Origin: a bacterium
Lineage (GTDB): Bacteria; Bacillota; Bacilli; Lactobacillales; Streptococcaceae
Direction: 5' to 3'
Assembly (NCBI GenBank): GCA_905221385.1
Contig: CAJNCV010000002.1
Coordinates: 1 to 64,000 of the forward strand
Length of the DNA: 64,000 nt
Part shown: one piece after another, positions 1 through 7,663 of the stretch
Layout: each line of letters starts with the position of its first letter
Numbering within the stretch: the stretch's first letter is position 1
Translations under genes and position numbers: made by a program
Notes under the pieces: model-generated
Told to the model about the DNA's origin: nothing
What the model saw: only the letters and a program-made list of their open reading frames with translations
The model's database searches: none

Positions 1-1
1 A

Positions 2-982
2 CAAGAAGCCGCTGAGCGAGAAGCTTCTTATCGCCGTCATCACCCCATCCAAGCCTGGCTGAAGGATCGCTCGAATGAGATTGGTTCCTGGTGGGGAGAT
101 GTCGTTGAGGGCACACGGAATCTACCGCTTCCTCAAGAGATGAAAGATACACTCCTGTTTGCGGAAGGTTTTATTGGTGCAGCAGGTAGTATGGTTTCAG
201 AGACTGCCATCGGAGCTGTAGATTTGACTCAGATCATTGGTATTGCCAGTATTGATGGCGTCAATCGCCTAACAGGAGGTCAAACTCCAGAGTGGATGAA
301 GCGGGACTTGCAAGGGACGGCAGATAACCTGTCTAGCCTTGTGGAGTTAGGAGTAGGAACTTACACCGCTCTGACGGATCCAGGTGCGGCTATGCGCGGT
401 CAAGACCCTAATGCCAGTTATGCGGATAAGGCTGCTTATCGTGCTCAGGAGACAGGAAAAGCCCTATGGGATAAGGTTACCCATATGGATGCCTATGACG
501 CAGGAGGCTTGACCTTTGAGATTGCCAGTCTTTTTGTCGGTCCAGCAGCTGTAGGTAAGATGGCTAAGGGGACCAAGTTAGGAGCTAAGGCAGCTGAGAT
601 GATTAGCTTAGCCAAGAACAGTACCAAGGCAAAAATCCTCGCAAATGTTGAAAAATGGGGTTCAAAGGTTGACAATATCCTAGCGAAGGGCGATGATGTC
701 ATTAGACAATTTGGCGAGAAATTATTAGACACCCGAATCCCAGTTGGCATTCGTAAAGAGGCAGTTGCCTTTGCGGGAGGTATGGGAACAATGCCTGCCT
801 TCAGCGTTGAGAGTAAGACTCTGCGTGAGGTGATGCACTTCTCAAGCAAACATGCGGATGATGTGGTGAGAGTGGAGCAAAGGCGAGAACTTTCATTGAC
901 GGTATGTCGGCAGGGGACGCTCAACGTTATAGCCAGTGGAACAAGTATGCGGAGGCCGGCCTTAGTCCAGAAGACCGCGTGA
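2..982 (+). pseudogene. LXG polymorphic toxin backbone, copy 1 (5' end outside window, frameshifted at tip junction)
   Basis: The reading frame is open from base 2, so the gene begins upstream of the window; the Met at 140 is internal. The protein is the linker/pre-toxin part of an LXG-type T7SS effector: a charged stretch, a GSWWGDVVEGTRNLPLPQ segment, then a Gly/Ala-rich pre-toxin region ending near HADDVVR. The same protein is encoded three more times downstream. After about base 870 the frame goes wrong: the last ~39 residues do not match any other copy, while frame +1 continues as a sensible toxin tip to 1515. Compared with copy 3, a short deletion (about 13 bases, removing GVGGS-type codons) at the junction would explain it. 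LXG effectors are exported by the Esx/T7SS system and kill competitors by their C-terminal tip; as written this copy would yield backbone without tip. Confidence 0.8.
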
Positions 983-1515
983 GAGTGTTGGAAATCTCGG
1001 AAAAGGCACCTAAGGTTGAGTATCAGCCAGATTACTCACCAGATAGAATACTGGGAACTCCAAAAAATGATCGTCCTAGTGTGGAAAATACTTATAGTCC
1101 AGACTATATTGAGGCTCATAGACAACAATTTGAGAATGGTGCTACTAGATTTCAAAAATTTAAGCCAGATCCTAATTATCAAGAAGGAATTATTGGAGGT
1201 AAAGATGGCACAAGTTTTTGGTTGAGTAAAGACCATGCGGATGTTATTCAAGATGTCGCCAAAGGTGATAATCGCCTCTATGAAACCTTACTGGGCTTTG
1301 ACGAAGGGTACTTAGGTGACAATCCACTTTATCGCTTGGATGTAGCACCGGAAGTTGTCTCTGAAAAAGGGATCTCAATCCCAAGTGGTAGGGAAGACGG
1401 TGCGAATGGTTGGTGGCGACCAGGGGGAAGAACCTATCCAGGAGACATGCCGGAGGGTGTCATGGACGGTATCAGTATAAAGGAAGGAGATGTCACATGG
1501 AACGCAGTAAATTAA
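904..1515 (+). CDS. Frameshifted-off C-terminal toxin tip of LXG copy 1
   Basis: This frame is open from 862 and the first ATG is at 904, which has no clear ribosome binding site. It reads as the continuation of the upstream LXG backbone (GAKARTFIDG before the ATG, then a roughly 200-residue domain). Visible features are a charged helical start, a GGKDGTSFWLS segment, a RLD strand and a Trp/Gly-rich WWRPGGRT motif followed by PEGVMDGI near the C-terminus. I cannot place it in a named toxin family with confidence; the Trp-x-Pro-Gly-Gly end recalls several secreted polymorphic-toxin tips. It overlaps the immunity gene at 1497 by 19 bases, the usual toxin-immunity arrangement. Toxin identity is inferred from position; the frameshift probably silences it. 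Confidence 0.6.
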   Translation: MSAGDAQRYSQWNKYAEAGLSPEDRVRVLEISEKAPKVEYQPDYSPDRILGTPKNDRPSVENTYSPDYIEAHRQQFENGATRFQKFKPDPNYQEGIIGGKDGTSFWLSKDHADVIQDVAKGDNRLYETLLGFDEGYLGDNPLYRLDVAPEVVSEKGISIPSGREDGANGWWRPGGRTYPGDMPEGVMDGISIKEGDVTWNAVN

Positions 1516-1925
1516 CATGGGAAGAAGTTATCAAGTTTGAGGAAATAAAAGGCTACGGTCAACAGATTTGGAGGCATAATGGCCAGTATTATCTTGTCGC
1601 AGATGAAGGAGGTATTGCGGAACAACGAGTGGTGTATGAGTTGCCTCTAGAGCTGTTTCAGTTGCTTGATAGTGGGACAAAAACTATGGTTGATATTCAT
1701 TATAAGCTACAAAATGATGAATGGCCTTCAACCGAAGAAGAAAGAAAGGCTAGTGAAAAAAAATGGATTGAGGAGGGACTTACCCCTCTTATAGCTAATC
1801 CTAAAAGTAGAGAATACTTTACTCAAGAAGAACTCGAAAAATTAATCCCTCTAGCAGAACAAAAATGGATTGATTGGAAGGGTAAACTCCCAGATAACTA
1901 CGTGTCACCGCTAGATAAAGATTAA
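1497..1925 (+). CDS. Probable immunity protein for LXG tip 1 (first paralogue)
   Basis: 142 residues. The ATG at 1497 is chosen because AAGGAAGGAGAT sits just upstream; a longer frame to 1410 is only the toxin gene read out of frame. The protein is acidic and has no signal peptide or membrane segment, as expected for a cytoplasmic immunity protein. It starts with a WEEVIKFEE segment and contains QYYLVADEGGIAEQRVVYELPLE at about residues 27-50. The next gene (1971) encodes a close paralogue with the same core. The family is not recognised. Function is inferred from its position directly overlapping the toxin tip. Confidence 0.65.
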   Translation: MERSKLTWEEVIKFEEIKGYGQQIWRHNGQYYLVADEGGIAEQRVVYELPLELFQLLDSGTKTMVDIHYKLQNDEWPSTEEERKASEKKWIEEGLTPLIANPKSREYFTQEELEKLIPLAEQKWIDWKGKLPDNYVSPLDKD

Positions 1926-1970
1926 CCATTTCGCTTTTGATAACCTCTAGATCATTAGGAGGATACTAAG

Positions 1971-2357
1971 ATGGGGATTACCAATATTACATGGGAAGAT
2001 GTTATCAAGTTTGAGGAAGTCGCAGGGTATGGTCAGCATATCTGGAAACACGGCGAACAATATTATCTTGTCGTGGATGAAGGAGGTATTGCGGAACAAC
2101 GAGTGGTGTATGAATTGCCACTAGAGTTGTTTCAGTTGATTGAGAGTGGAGAAAAGAATTTAGTAGAGTTACATTTTAGGCTAAAAAATGATGCTTGGCC
2201 ACCTAATATGTCACAAGAGGAAGCAAATAAGCTTTTTTGGCGAAAACACATTGAGGTTTTAAAAAATAATGCCGCAGCACAAAGGCATTTTACTCGTCAA
2301 GAGCTAGAAGAATTATTACCAGAAGGGTCAAAAATTCTAGCAAGTAGTGAGAGTTAA
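1971..2357 (+). CDS. Probable immunity protein, paralogue of the 1497 gene
   Basis: 128 residues, with TAGGAGGATACTAAG before the ATG. The N-terminal ~75 residues are very close to the preceding protein (WEDVIKFEE, then the shared core GGIAEQRVVYELPLELFQL), while the C-terminal thirds differ. It begins 45 bases after its paralogue. Tandem divergent immunity genes are common next to polymorphic toxins and can protect against variants carried by rivals; that role is inferred. No toxin domain lies directly in front of this second gene. Confidence 0.6.
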   Translation: MGITNITWEDVIKFEEVAGYGQHIWKHGEQYYLVVDEGGIAEQRVVYELPLELFQLIESGEKNLVELHFRLKNDAWPPNMSQEEANKLFWRKHIEVLKNNAAAQRHFTRQELEELLPEGSKILASSES

Positions 2358-2368
2358 TATGGATTTGA

Positions 2369-2707
2369 TATGGTAAACAGTGTATTAACGTTGAAGATGG
2401 AAAAATTATAGCTTTTAATAAACGCGGATTACCTTATCCAGAGGGGTATCAAGATTATCATCAATATGAAGTAGTTAAAGATATAAATCTTAAAAATCTT
2501 GAAGAAGGTTTTCTTTCTATGTCTGATGTGGATCAAGAAAAACTTTCTATTATAATGCAAAAACGAGGGATATCGTTTTCAGATTTAGCTACTCCTGCAA
2601 AAGGTGAAATTGCAAAAGTTTTTGGAGCTGGTGGTGGAACGCAGATTAAACTTGGAACATCTGTTAGCTGGTACGAAAAAATGGGACTATTAAAGGAGAT
2701 AAAATAA
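2369..2707 (+). pseudogene. Start-less relic of a TNT-type (NAD glycohydrolase) toxin tip
   Basis: The frame is open from 2369 (a stop lies at 2366) to 2707, with no start until an ATG at 2519 that lacks a good ribosome binding site. The reading gives YGK..., NKRGLPYPEGYQDYHQYEV, then GGGTQIKL and WYEKMGLLKEI at the very end. This order (YG, LP, YHxYEV, GGGTQ, GxLxEI) is that of the TNT/DUF4237 NADase domain of tuberculosis necrotizing toxin relatives. The N-terminal part of the domain and any LXG backbone are missing, so it is probably a leftover from recombination. An immunity-like gene starts on the next base after its stop. Confidence 0.55.
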
Positions 2708-3040
2708 ATGGATAAATTGATGCATGAAAAAAAAATAATTCAACAGAAAATTGAAGAGTTGAATTATACTACGCTAAGAGTCTCCGTATTTAATGGCAGG
2801 AATAAAGGGAGAGAAGATTGGCAAACGCGAATAGAATATGATGAGGGGGAAAAAGTATACTTAGTTTATTCTTTAGGAGATAGAGCAAGTATTATAGGAA
2901 AGATTAGAACATTTGGAAATTTTGAAGAAGCAGAGCAATGCTTATTTGAGATATTGGATTTAACTGTAAAATATAACAGGTTGCAAGTGATGACTAACGA
3001 GGAACCAGAATATCCTTCTCCTTTGTGGGACAAACCATAA
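2708..3040 (+). CDS. Probable immunity protein paired with the TNT-type tip relic
   Basis: 110 residues, starting immediately after the TAA of the TNT-like relic (TAAATG), with AAAGGAGAT ahead of it. The protein is soluble, with mixed charge and a Trp near residue 38 (EDWQTRIEYDEGEKVYLVYS), then a helical stretch and a proline-rich end. This size and layout fit small cytoplasmic immunity proteins of the Imm families; a TNT tip directly upstream suggests NADase inhibition. I do not recognise the precise Imm family, so the role is inferred from context. Confidence 0.5.
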   Translation: MDKLMHEKKIIQQKIEELNYTTLRVSVFNGRNKGREDWQTRIEYDEGEKVYLVYSLGDRASIIGKIRTFGNFEEAEQCLFEILDLTVKYNRLQVMTNEEPEYPSPLWDKP

Positions 3041-3132
3041 TGAAAAATTTAGAAAAGCAACGCAGTGAAATTTGATTTGAATTTTATCGAGCTCTCCCAG
3101 CAACAAGTCTCGATTGCCTTTATGCGTACTGA

Positions 3133-3195
3133 GGATATCAAGATTATCATAAATATGAGGTAATACATGATTTGACAAAAAGTAATATGGAGTGA
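3133..3195 (+). pseudogene. Short second remnant of a TNT-like toxin tip
   Basis: Between stops at 3130 and 3193 the frame reads GYQDYHKYEVIHDLTKSN. The GYQDYHxYEV block matches the one in the 2369-2707 relic at both DNA and protein level. Nothing else of the domain remains. It shows that a second TNT-type tip once sat in front of the immunity gene at 3201. Confidence 0.45.
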
Positions 3196-3200
3196 AGTAA

Positions 3201-3644
3201 ATGATATTTGAAGATTTATTAATGGAAATTCAATCTGATTTGGTGTCTTTAGGATTAGAATATTCGAATAGTCAAATTGATGAAATTTATTTGTATGGTT
3301 ATATGGAAGAAGGTAGTTATTTTTTCAATTTATTTTTTAAGAAAAATGGGGAGATAATTAAACTTAATCAGATTAATGATTTTTTGAATGAAAATGAAAA
3401 AATAGATGATTCACGTGATAGACAGATACAACTTCTAGAATTAGGAATTGATGATTTAGAAAAAATCGAGATTTTGTTTGAGAATAATAAAAAAGAAGTA
3501 CCTACCGAAATCAAAATTATTTATAATAAGAGCAGCAATAGTCTCAAATCCAAATATAGTTATTCACCTATTTCAGATGATACTTCAGAATTAGAATTAT
3601 TCAATAACTGGTATGATACGGTGAAAGTAGAAAATAATATTTGA
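3201..3644 (+). CDS. Orphan immunity protein, YezG/DUF600-like
   Basis: 147 residues, acidic and AT-rich in codon use compared with the LXG backbone. Blocks such as EIYLYGYMEEGSYFFNLFF near the N-terminus, a central acidic helix, and a C-terminal KYSYSPISDDTSELELFNNWY resemble the DUF600/YezG immunity family, whose members neutralise LXG or WXG nuclease toxins (YeeF-YezG in Bacillus). GTGAAG lies just upstream of the ATG, giving a modest ribosome binding site. No intact cognate toxin precedes it. Family assignment is moderate. Confidence 0.5.
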   Translation: MIFEDLLMEIQSDLVSLGLEYSNSQIDEIYLYGYMEEGSYFFNLFFKKNGEIIKLNQINDFLNENEKIDDSRDRQIQLLELGIDDLEKIEILFENNKKEVPTEIKIIYNKSSNSLKSKYSYSPISDDTSELELFNNWYDTVKVENNI

Positions 3645-3653
3645 AGATAAGCT

Positions 3654-3925
3654 AATGAATTTACAAGTAGTCAAGCGCTTTGAACTTAGTTTCTACTCCA
3701 TTATCATATAGTTATGAGAACCAGGAAGCTCAGATCTATTATAATCAACTAGATCAACTATATTCCATCACGGATTTACAGGATTTTATGGGGATTGTGG
3801 ACAGTGTCTACAGTCCTATTTATCCTTTAGGTTCTGTTGTTGAGCTCGATTTGGAGCTCTTACCAGAGGAACTCCAGAAAAGCTTAGCGGAGGGGGCAGG
3901 ACCACTCGTTAAGACTGGCCATTAG
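3654..3925 (+). pseudogene. Broken DUF4176-like T7SS accessory gene
   Basis: An ATG at 3654 reads MNLQVVKRFELSFYS and then hits a stop. The other frame, open from about 3680 (only a TTG start), continues with EAQIYYNQLDQLYSITDLQDF and YPLGSVVELD, then stops soon after. Together they look like one protein with a frameshift near 3680 and a cut C-terminus. The PLGSVVxL motif is characteristic of DUF4176 proteins, which commonly sit in LXG/T7SS effector loci. Identification rests on that motif and the neighbourhood. Confidence 0.4.
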
Positions 3926-3992
3926 AATGGATTTCGGATTTTAGAATAGTTCCTAATTGATGGATTATCAATAATTGAAGGAGAAAAGAGAT

Positions 3993-4259
3993 ATGACAAG
4001 TAGTTTAAAGCGAATTGCTGAAAAAATTGTTTTTATTATTGAAGAAGAGTACCCCAAACAAAAAAGTGTTACAGGCTCAATTCAAAGTATTTATCAATTA
4101 GCAAATGAAATTATAGAAAGTGGAGAAGTAGCAAAAAACATAAATCTTAAAAGTCTAGTTAGAATGTTTGCAGATGAGACAACGCATTATCAAAGTGAGA
4201 TCATTTACTTACTTCAAGATTTAGATAAGGAATTGAAAAAGAATGAACGTCAAAGATAG
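3993..4259 (+). CDS. Small helical protein of the LXG locus, unknown function
   Basis: 88 residues. The ATG at 3993 follows GAAGGAGAAAAGAG, a strong ribosome binding site; the TTG 18 bases earlier lies inside that site. The protein is predicted almost wholly helical and soluble (SLKRIAEKIVFIIEEEYP, then IYQLANEIIESGE, then a Lys/Glu-rich tail). It may be a small immunity protein or a LXG-partner-like helical protein, but no family is recognised. It is intact, unlike its neighbours on both sides. Confidence 0.45.
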   Translation: MTSSLKRIAEKIVFIIEEEYPKQKSVTGSIQSIYQLANEIIESGEVAKNINLKSLVRMFADETTHYQSEIIYLLQDLDKELKKNERQR

Positions 4260-4394
4260 TTTACAACATTTTTCATCGAATCGAACAGAAGAGAATAGGT
4301 CGAAACTTCTTTCAGATATGGAGAAATGGACGCTGTTCGTCGCTATAAGATGGGTAGATAAGTAGATGTTCCGCATTCTCCATATTCAGGATAG
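4260..4394 (+). pseudogene. Degraded toxin-tip remnant before the Imm22-like gene
   Basis: No frame is open through this stretch. One frame gives EMDAVRRYKMGR, a stop, then VDVPHSPYSG, which looks like the C-terminus of a secreted toxin with a nonsense mutation; frames change upstream of it. It ends just before the ribosome binding site of the immunity-like gene at 4410, where a cognate toxin would be expected. The toxin family is not recognised. Confidence 0.35.
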
Positions 4395-4409
4395 AAAGGA
4401 TTTAATAAA

Positions 4410-4787
4410 ATGGAAACAGACAATACGCTATCTATTTGGATAGGTAATTTCAAAAATTTAACTGAGTTAGAAAATTATATTAATCTAACTTATGATGATG
4501 AGGGAGAAATCGTTGTTTCTGATTTTTTCAACGATTTTAAGATAGACATTAATGATATAGATGAAGATTTAATTGAAAAAGCAGTTTTGTCAAATGAAAC
4601 AAACGATATATCTATTATTTTGCGAACTGCTTCCTATGAGGAACAGTTGTTGTGTGAATTGAACGTATTAGAGAGTCTGACTATAAATAAAGGCAATGCA
4701 GTTGTACTAATCTATAACTATGCTTATGATGGCTCTGTAAAATCCTCAGATTATTTAAATTTCATTACAAGTGTAGATTATAGATAA
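4410..4787 (+). CDS. Orphan immunity protein, Imm22-like
   Basis: 125 residues, preceded by AGAAAGGATTT. The N-terminus reads LSIWIGNF, followed by a helix, ENYINLTYDDEGE and SDFFNDFKIDINDIDEDLIE. This WIGxF...Y...YDxxGE...SxFxxDF...D.D.xE pattern matches the Imm22 family of polymorphic-toxin immunity proteins. It is acidic and cytoplasmic. Its cognate toxin seems to survive only as the remnant in the preceding 150 bases, so this may serve purely to protect the cell from rivals. Confidence 0.55.
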   Translation: METDNTLSIWIGNFKNLTELENYINLTYDDEGEIVVSDFFNDFKIDINDIDEDLIEKAVLSNETNDISIILRTASYEEQLLCELNVLESLTINKGNAVVLIYNYAYDGSVKSSDYLNFITSVDYR

Positions 4788-4798
4788 AACAATAACTT

Positions 4799-5667
4799 AG
4801 GAGTCTTATCGTCGTCATCGCCCCATCTAAGCATGGTTGAAGGACCGCTCGAATGAGAGTGGTTCCTGGTGGGGAGATGTTGTTGAGGGCACACGGAATC
4901 TGCCGCTTCCTCAAGGGATGAAAGATACACTCCTGTTTGCGGAAGGTTTTATTGGTGCAGCTGGAAGTATGGTTTCAGAGACTGCTATCGGAGCTGTAGA
5001 TTTGACTCAGATCATTGGTATTGCCGGTATTGATGGCGTCAATCGCTTAACAGGCGGTCAAACTCCAGAGTGGATGAAGCGGGACTTGCAAGGAACGGCA
5101 GATAACCTGTCTAGCCTTGCGGAGTTAGGAGTAGGAACTTACACTGATCTGACGGATCCAGGAGCGGCTCAGCGTGGTCAGGATCCCAATGCTAGTTATG
5201 CGGATAAGGCAGCTTATCGTGCTCAAGAGACAGGGAAAGCCCTCTGGGATAAGGTCACCCATATGGATGCCTATGATGCAGGAGGCTTGACCTTTGAGAT
5301 TGCCAGTCTTTTTGTTGGTCCAGCAGCTGTAGGGAAGATGGCTAAGGGTACCAAGCTAGGAGCTAAGGCAGCTGAGATGATTCAGTTAGCCAAGAACAGC
5401 ACCAAAGCAAGAGTTCTCGCAAATGTCGAAAAATGGGGATCAAAGGTTGACAATATCCTAGCGAAGAGCAATAATGTCATTGGGAAATTTGGGGAGAAAT
5501 TATTAGACACCCGAATCCCGGTTGGCATTCGTAAAAAGGCAGTTGCCTTTGCGGGAGGTATGAGAACCATGCCTACCTTCAGCGTTGAGAGTAAGACACT
5601 ACGTGATGTGATGCACTTCTCAAGCAAACATGCGGATGATGTATCACGAGGAGTAGGCGGTTCTGGA
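4799..5667 (+). repeat. LXG backbone repeat, copy 2
   Basis: Nearly identical to bases 34-870, 6838-7663 and 9150-10010. The left edge carries a C-to-T change that turns an in-frame CAA codon into TAA at 4828-4830. The right edge is the ADDV...GVGGSG junction, after which the sequence is unrelated to the other copies. Confidence 0.85.
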
Positions 5668-6216
5668 GAAGTAGCAAACAGGGGAGAAGATTTATTACAA
5701 TCAACTAAAGAGATTCAAAGAATTGAGGAGATTAACGTAGTATTTAAACGTAATCCGAAACATGATGAAGCCGAGTTTATTCGTCAATTGAAAGGACAAA
5801 AAGAAGGTTTAAACAAATTAACTGTAAAAGAGTATTTTGAGAATAGGAAAGAATACATCAAAAACGGACGTTCATCGGAAGCTAAAACTGCTCAAAAAGC
5901 TGCCAGAGAAAATGCTCTAGCAGATAAATACAATGAGATGTTGCTACAAGGGAATTCTCGTTCAGAAGCTAAGCGCATTGCTGAGGACTGGATAAAAACA
6001 CAAGCTGCTTTGCATGATCCAGATATGATAGCCGGCGGTTATGCTACTAAAATTACAGGTATGGGAGATACTAGTATTAATTCTTCTCTAGGATCTCAAT
6101 GGCGTTCAAGAATAAGCGAAATGGATCAGCAAATACGTAAAGCAACTGAACATCTTTTAAAAGATGATTTGGATAAAACAAGGCTCAATATTAAATTGGA
6201 ATATATACAGAGGTGA
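4837..6216 (+). CDS. LXG-type toxin cassette 2: pre-toxin region fused to Ntox15 (HxxD) nuclease tip
   Basis: About 460 residues from a TTG at 4837; an internal ATG lies at 4918. Neither has a good ribosome binding site, and the upstream frame is closed by TAA at 4828, so the LXG secretion domain is absent. Residues ~1-275 are the shared backbone. The tip reads NPKHDEAEFIRQLKGQKEGLN, a long helical region, LHDPDMIAGG and GDTSINSSLGSQW. These are the hallmarks of polymorphic toxin type 15 (Ntox15, as in Tde DNases), whose catalytic motif is HxxD (HDPD here). The Tdi1-like immunity gene follows at once. The tip itself looks intact; as a standalone gene it is probably silent and available for recombination with a full LXG gene. 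Confidence 0.8.
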   Translation: MKDRSNESGSWWGDVVEGTRNLPLPQGMKDTLLFAEGFIGAAGSMVSETAIGAVDLTQIIGIAGIDGVNRLTGGQTPEWMKRDLQGTADNLSSLAELGVGTYTDLTDPGAAQRGQDPNASYADKAAYRAQETGKALWDKVTHMDAYDAGGLTFEIASLFVGPAAVGKMAKGTKLGAKAAEMIQLAKNSTKARVLANVEKWGSKVDNILAKSNNVIGKFGEKLLDTRIPVGIRKKAVAFAGGMRTMPTFSVESKTLRDVMHFSSKHADDVSRGVGGSGEVANRGEDLLQSTKEIQRIEEINVVFKRNPKHDEAEFIRQLKGQKEGLNKLTVKEYFENRKEYIKNGRSSEAKTAQKAARENALADKYNEMLLQGNSRSEAKRIAEDWIKTQAALHDPDMIAGGYATKITGMGDTSINSSLGSQWRSRISEMDQQIRKATEHLLKDDLDKTRLNIKLEYIQR

Positions 6217-6220
6217 TATT

Positions 6221-6760
6221 ATGTTAGATGATTTTATAAAAGTTATGGCGATGCCTCAGGATGTAGTTGAAAAATACCGTACTATGGTACCAGATGAATT
6301 GATTCAAATTTGGCAAAATCAAGGTATAGGAACTTTTTTAGGAGGATATTTAAAAATTATTAATCCTGAGGAATATAGAGATTTGTTGGATTCAACATAC
6401 TTCCGTGGGGACTTAGCAGTTCCAATATTTGTGACAGCATTCGGTGATATTATAACATTTGAAGAAAATAGATATTTAAGGCTTGTAAAGTACAAAGATG
6501 GAGTATTTGAAATCATTTTGGAAAACTTTCTATTTTTCTTGAAATTCTTGAAGGATGAAGATTTTCAGAAGGATTATTTTGAAATTGATTTATATAAAAG
6601 TGCATTGAAACAATACGGAGACTTAGATTATGATTACTGCTTTGGATTTGTCCCATTGCTTGGTTTAGGTGGACAGAAGACTGTGGAAAATATAGATAAG
6701 GTAAAAATAAAAGAGCATATTTATATTATTTCGGAGCTTGTTGGAAATATTGGGATGTGA
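6221..6760 (+). CDS. Tdi1-like immunity protein (GAD-like plus DUF1851)
   Basis: 179 residues. The ATG at 6221 has AGAGGTGATATT before it and follows the toxin stop by four bases. The N-terminal half (YRTMVPDELIQIWQNQGIGTFLGGYLKIINPEEY) matches the GAD-like domain. The C-terminal half (VPIFVTAFGDIITF..., then YKSALKQYGDLDYDYCFGFVPLLGLGG) matches the DUF1851/T6SS_Tdi1_C domain. Tdi1 proteins neutralise Ntox15 DNases, which agrees with the toxin tip directly upstream. Domain order and context support each other. Confidence 0.8.
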   Translation: MLDDFIKVMAMPQDVVEKYRTMVPDELIQIWQNQGIGTFLGGYLKIINPEEYRDLLDSTYFRGDLAVPIFVTAFGDIITFEENRYLRLVKYKDGVFEIILENFLFFLKFLKDEDFQKDYFEIDLYKSALKQYGDLDYDYCFGFVPLLGLGGQKTVENIDKVKIKEHIYIISELVGNIGM

Positions 6761-6837
6761 TAGAACCTTTATCGGAGGAACTCTTTATCGTTCTGATTTC
6801 CGTATGTCATTTGTCGATAAAATTGATGAATTAAAAA
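6761..6837 (+). other. Junction filler between immunity gene and LXG copy 3
   Basis: One frame reads FIGGTLYRSDFRMSFVDKIDELKR and runs into the next repeat out of frame. It looks like a scrap of another gene trapped at the recombination edge. I recognise no function. Confidence 0.3.
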
Positions 6838-7663
6838 GGATTGCTCGAATGAGATTGGTTCCTGGTGGGGAGATGTCGTTGAGGGAACACGAAATCTACC
6901 GCTTCCTCAAGGGATGAAAGATACACTCCTGTTCGCGGAAGGTTTTATTGGTGCAGCTGGAAGTATGGTTTCAGAGACTGCCATCGGAGCTGTAGATTTG
7001 ACTCAGATCATTGGTATTGCCGGTATTGATGGCATCAATCGCTTAACAGGCGGTCAAACTCCAGAGTGGATGAAGCGTGACTTGCAAGGAACGGCAGATA
7101 ACCTGTCTAGCCTTGCGGAGTTAGGAGTAGGAACTTACACTGCTTTGACGGATCCAGGAGCGGATCAGCGTGGCCAGGCTCCCAATGCTAGCTATGCGGA
7201 TAAGGCTGCTTATCGTGCTCAGGAGACAGGAAAAGCCCTCTGGGATAAAGTCACCCATATGGATGCCTATGATGCAGGAGGTCTGACCTTTGAGATTGTC
7301 AGTCTTTTTGTCGGCCCAGCAGCTGTAGGTAAGATGGCTAAGGGTACGAAGTTAGGAGCTAAGGCAGCTGAGATGATTAGCTTAGCCAAGAACAGCACCA
7401 AAGCAAGAATTCTCGCAAATGTCGAGAAATGGGGATCAAAGGTTGACAGGATTCTTGCGAAGAGCAATAATGTCATTGGGAAATTTGGGGAGAAATTATT
7501 AGACACCCGAATCCCAGTCGGTATTCGTAAAGAGGCAGTTGCCTTTGCGGGAGTTATGGGAACACTGCCTACCTTCAGCGTTGAGAGTAAGACACTACGT
7601 GATGTGATGCGCTTCTCTAGCAAACATGCGGATGATGTAGTGAGAGGTGTAGGTGGTTCTGGG
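6838..7663 (+). repeat. LXG backbone repeat, copy 3
   Basis: This is the shortest copy: it begins at the GATxGCTCGAATGAG block and has the same right junction (GGTGTAGGTGGTTCTGG). An in-frame TGA lies at about 6830, just left of the copy, so no upstream start can feed it. Confidence 0.85.

Noticed and set aside
493..924. Long antisense open frame across LXG copy 1 (also in copies 2-4)
   Set aside because: It mirrors the coding strand of the conserved backbone, recurs at each copy only because the DNA is repeated, and has no ribosome binding site or protein-like composition.
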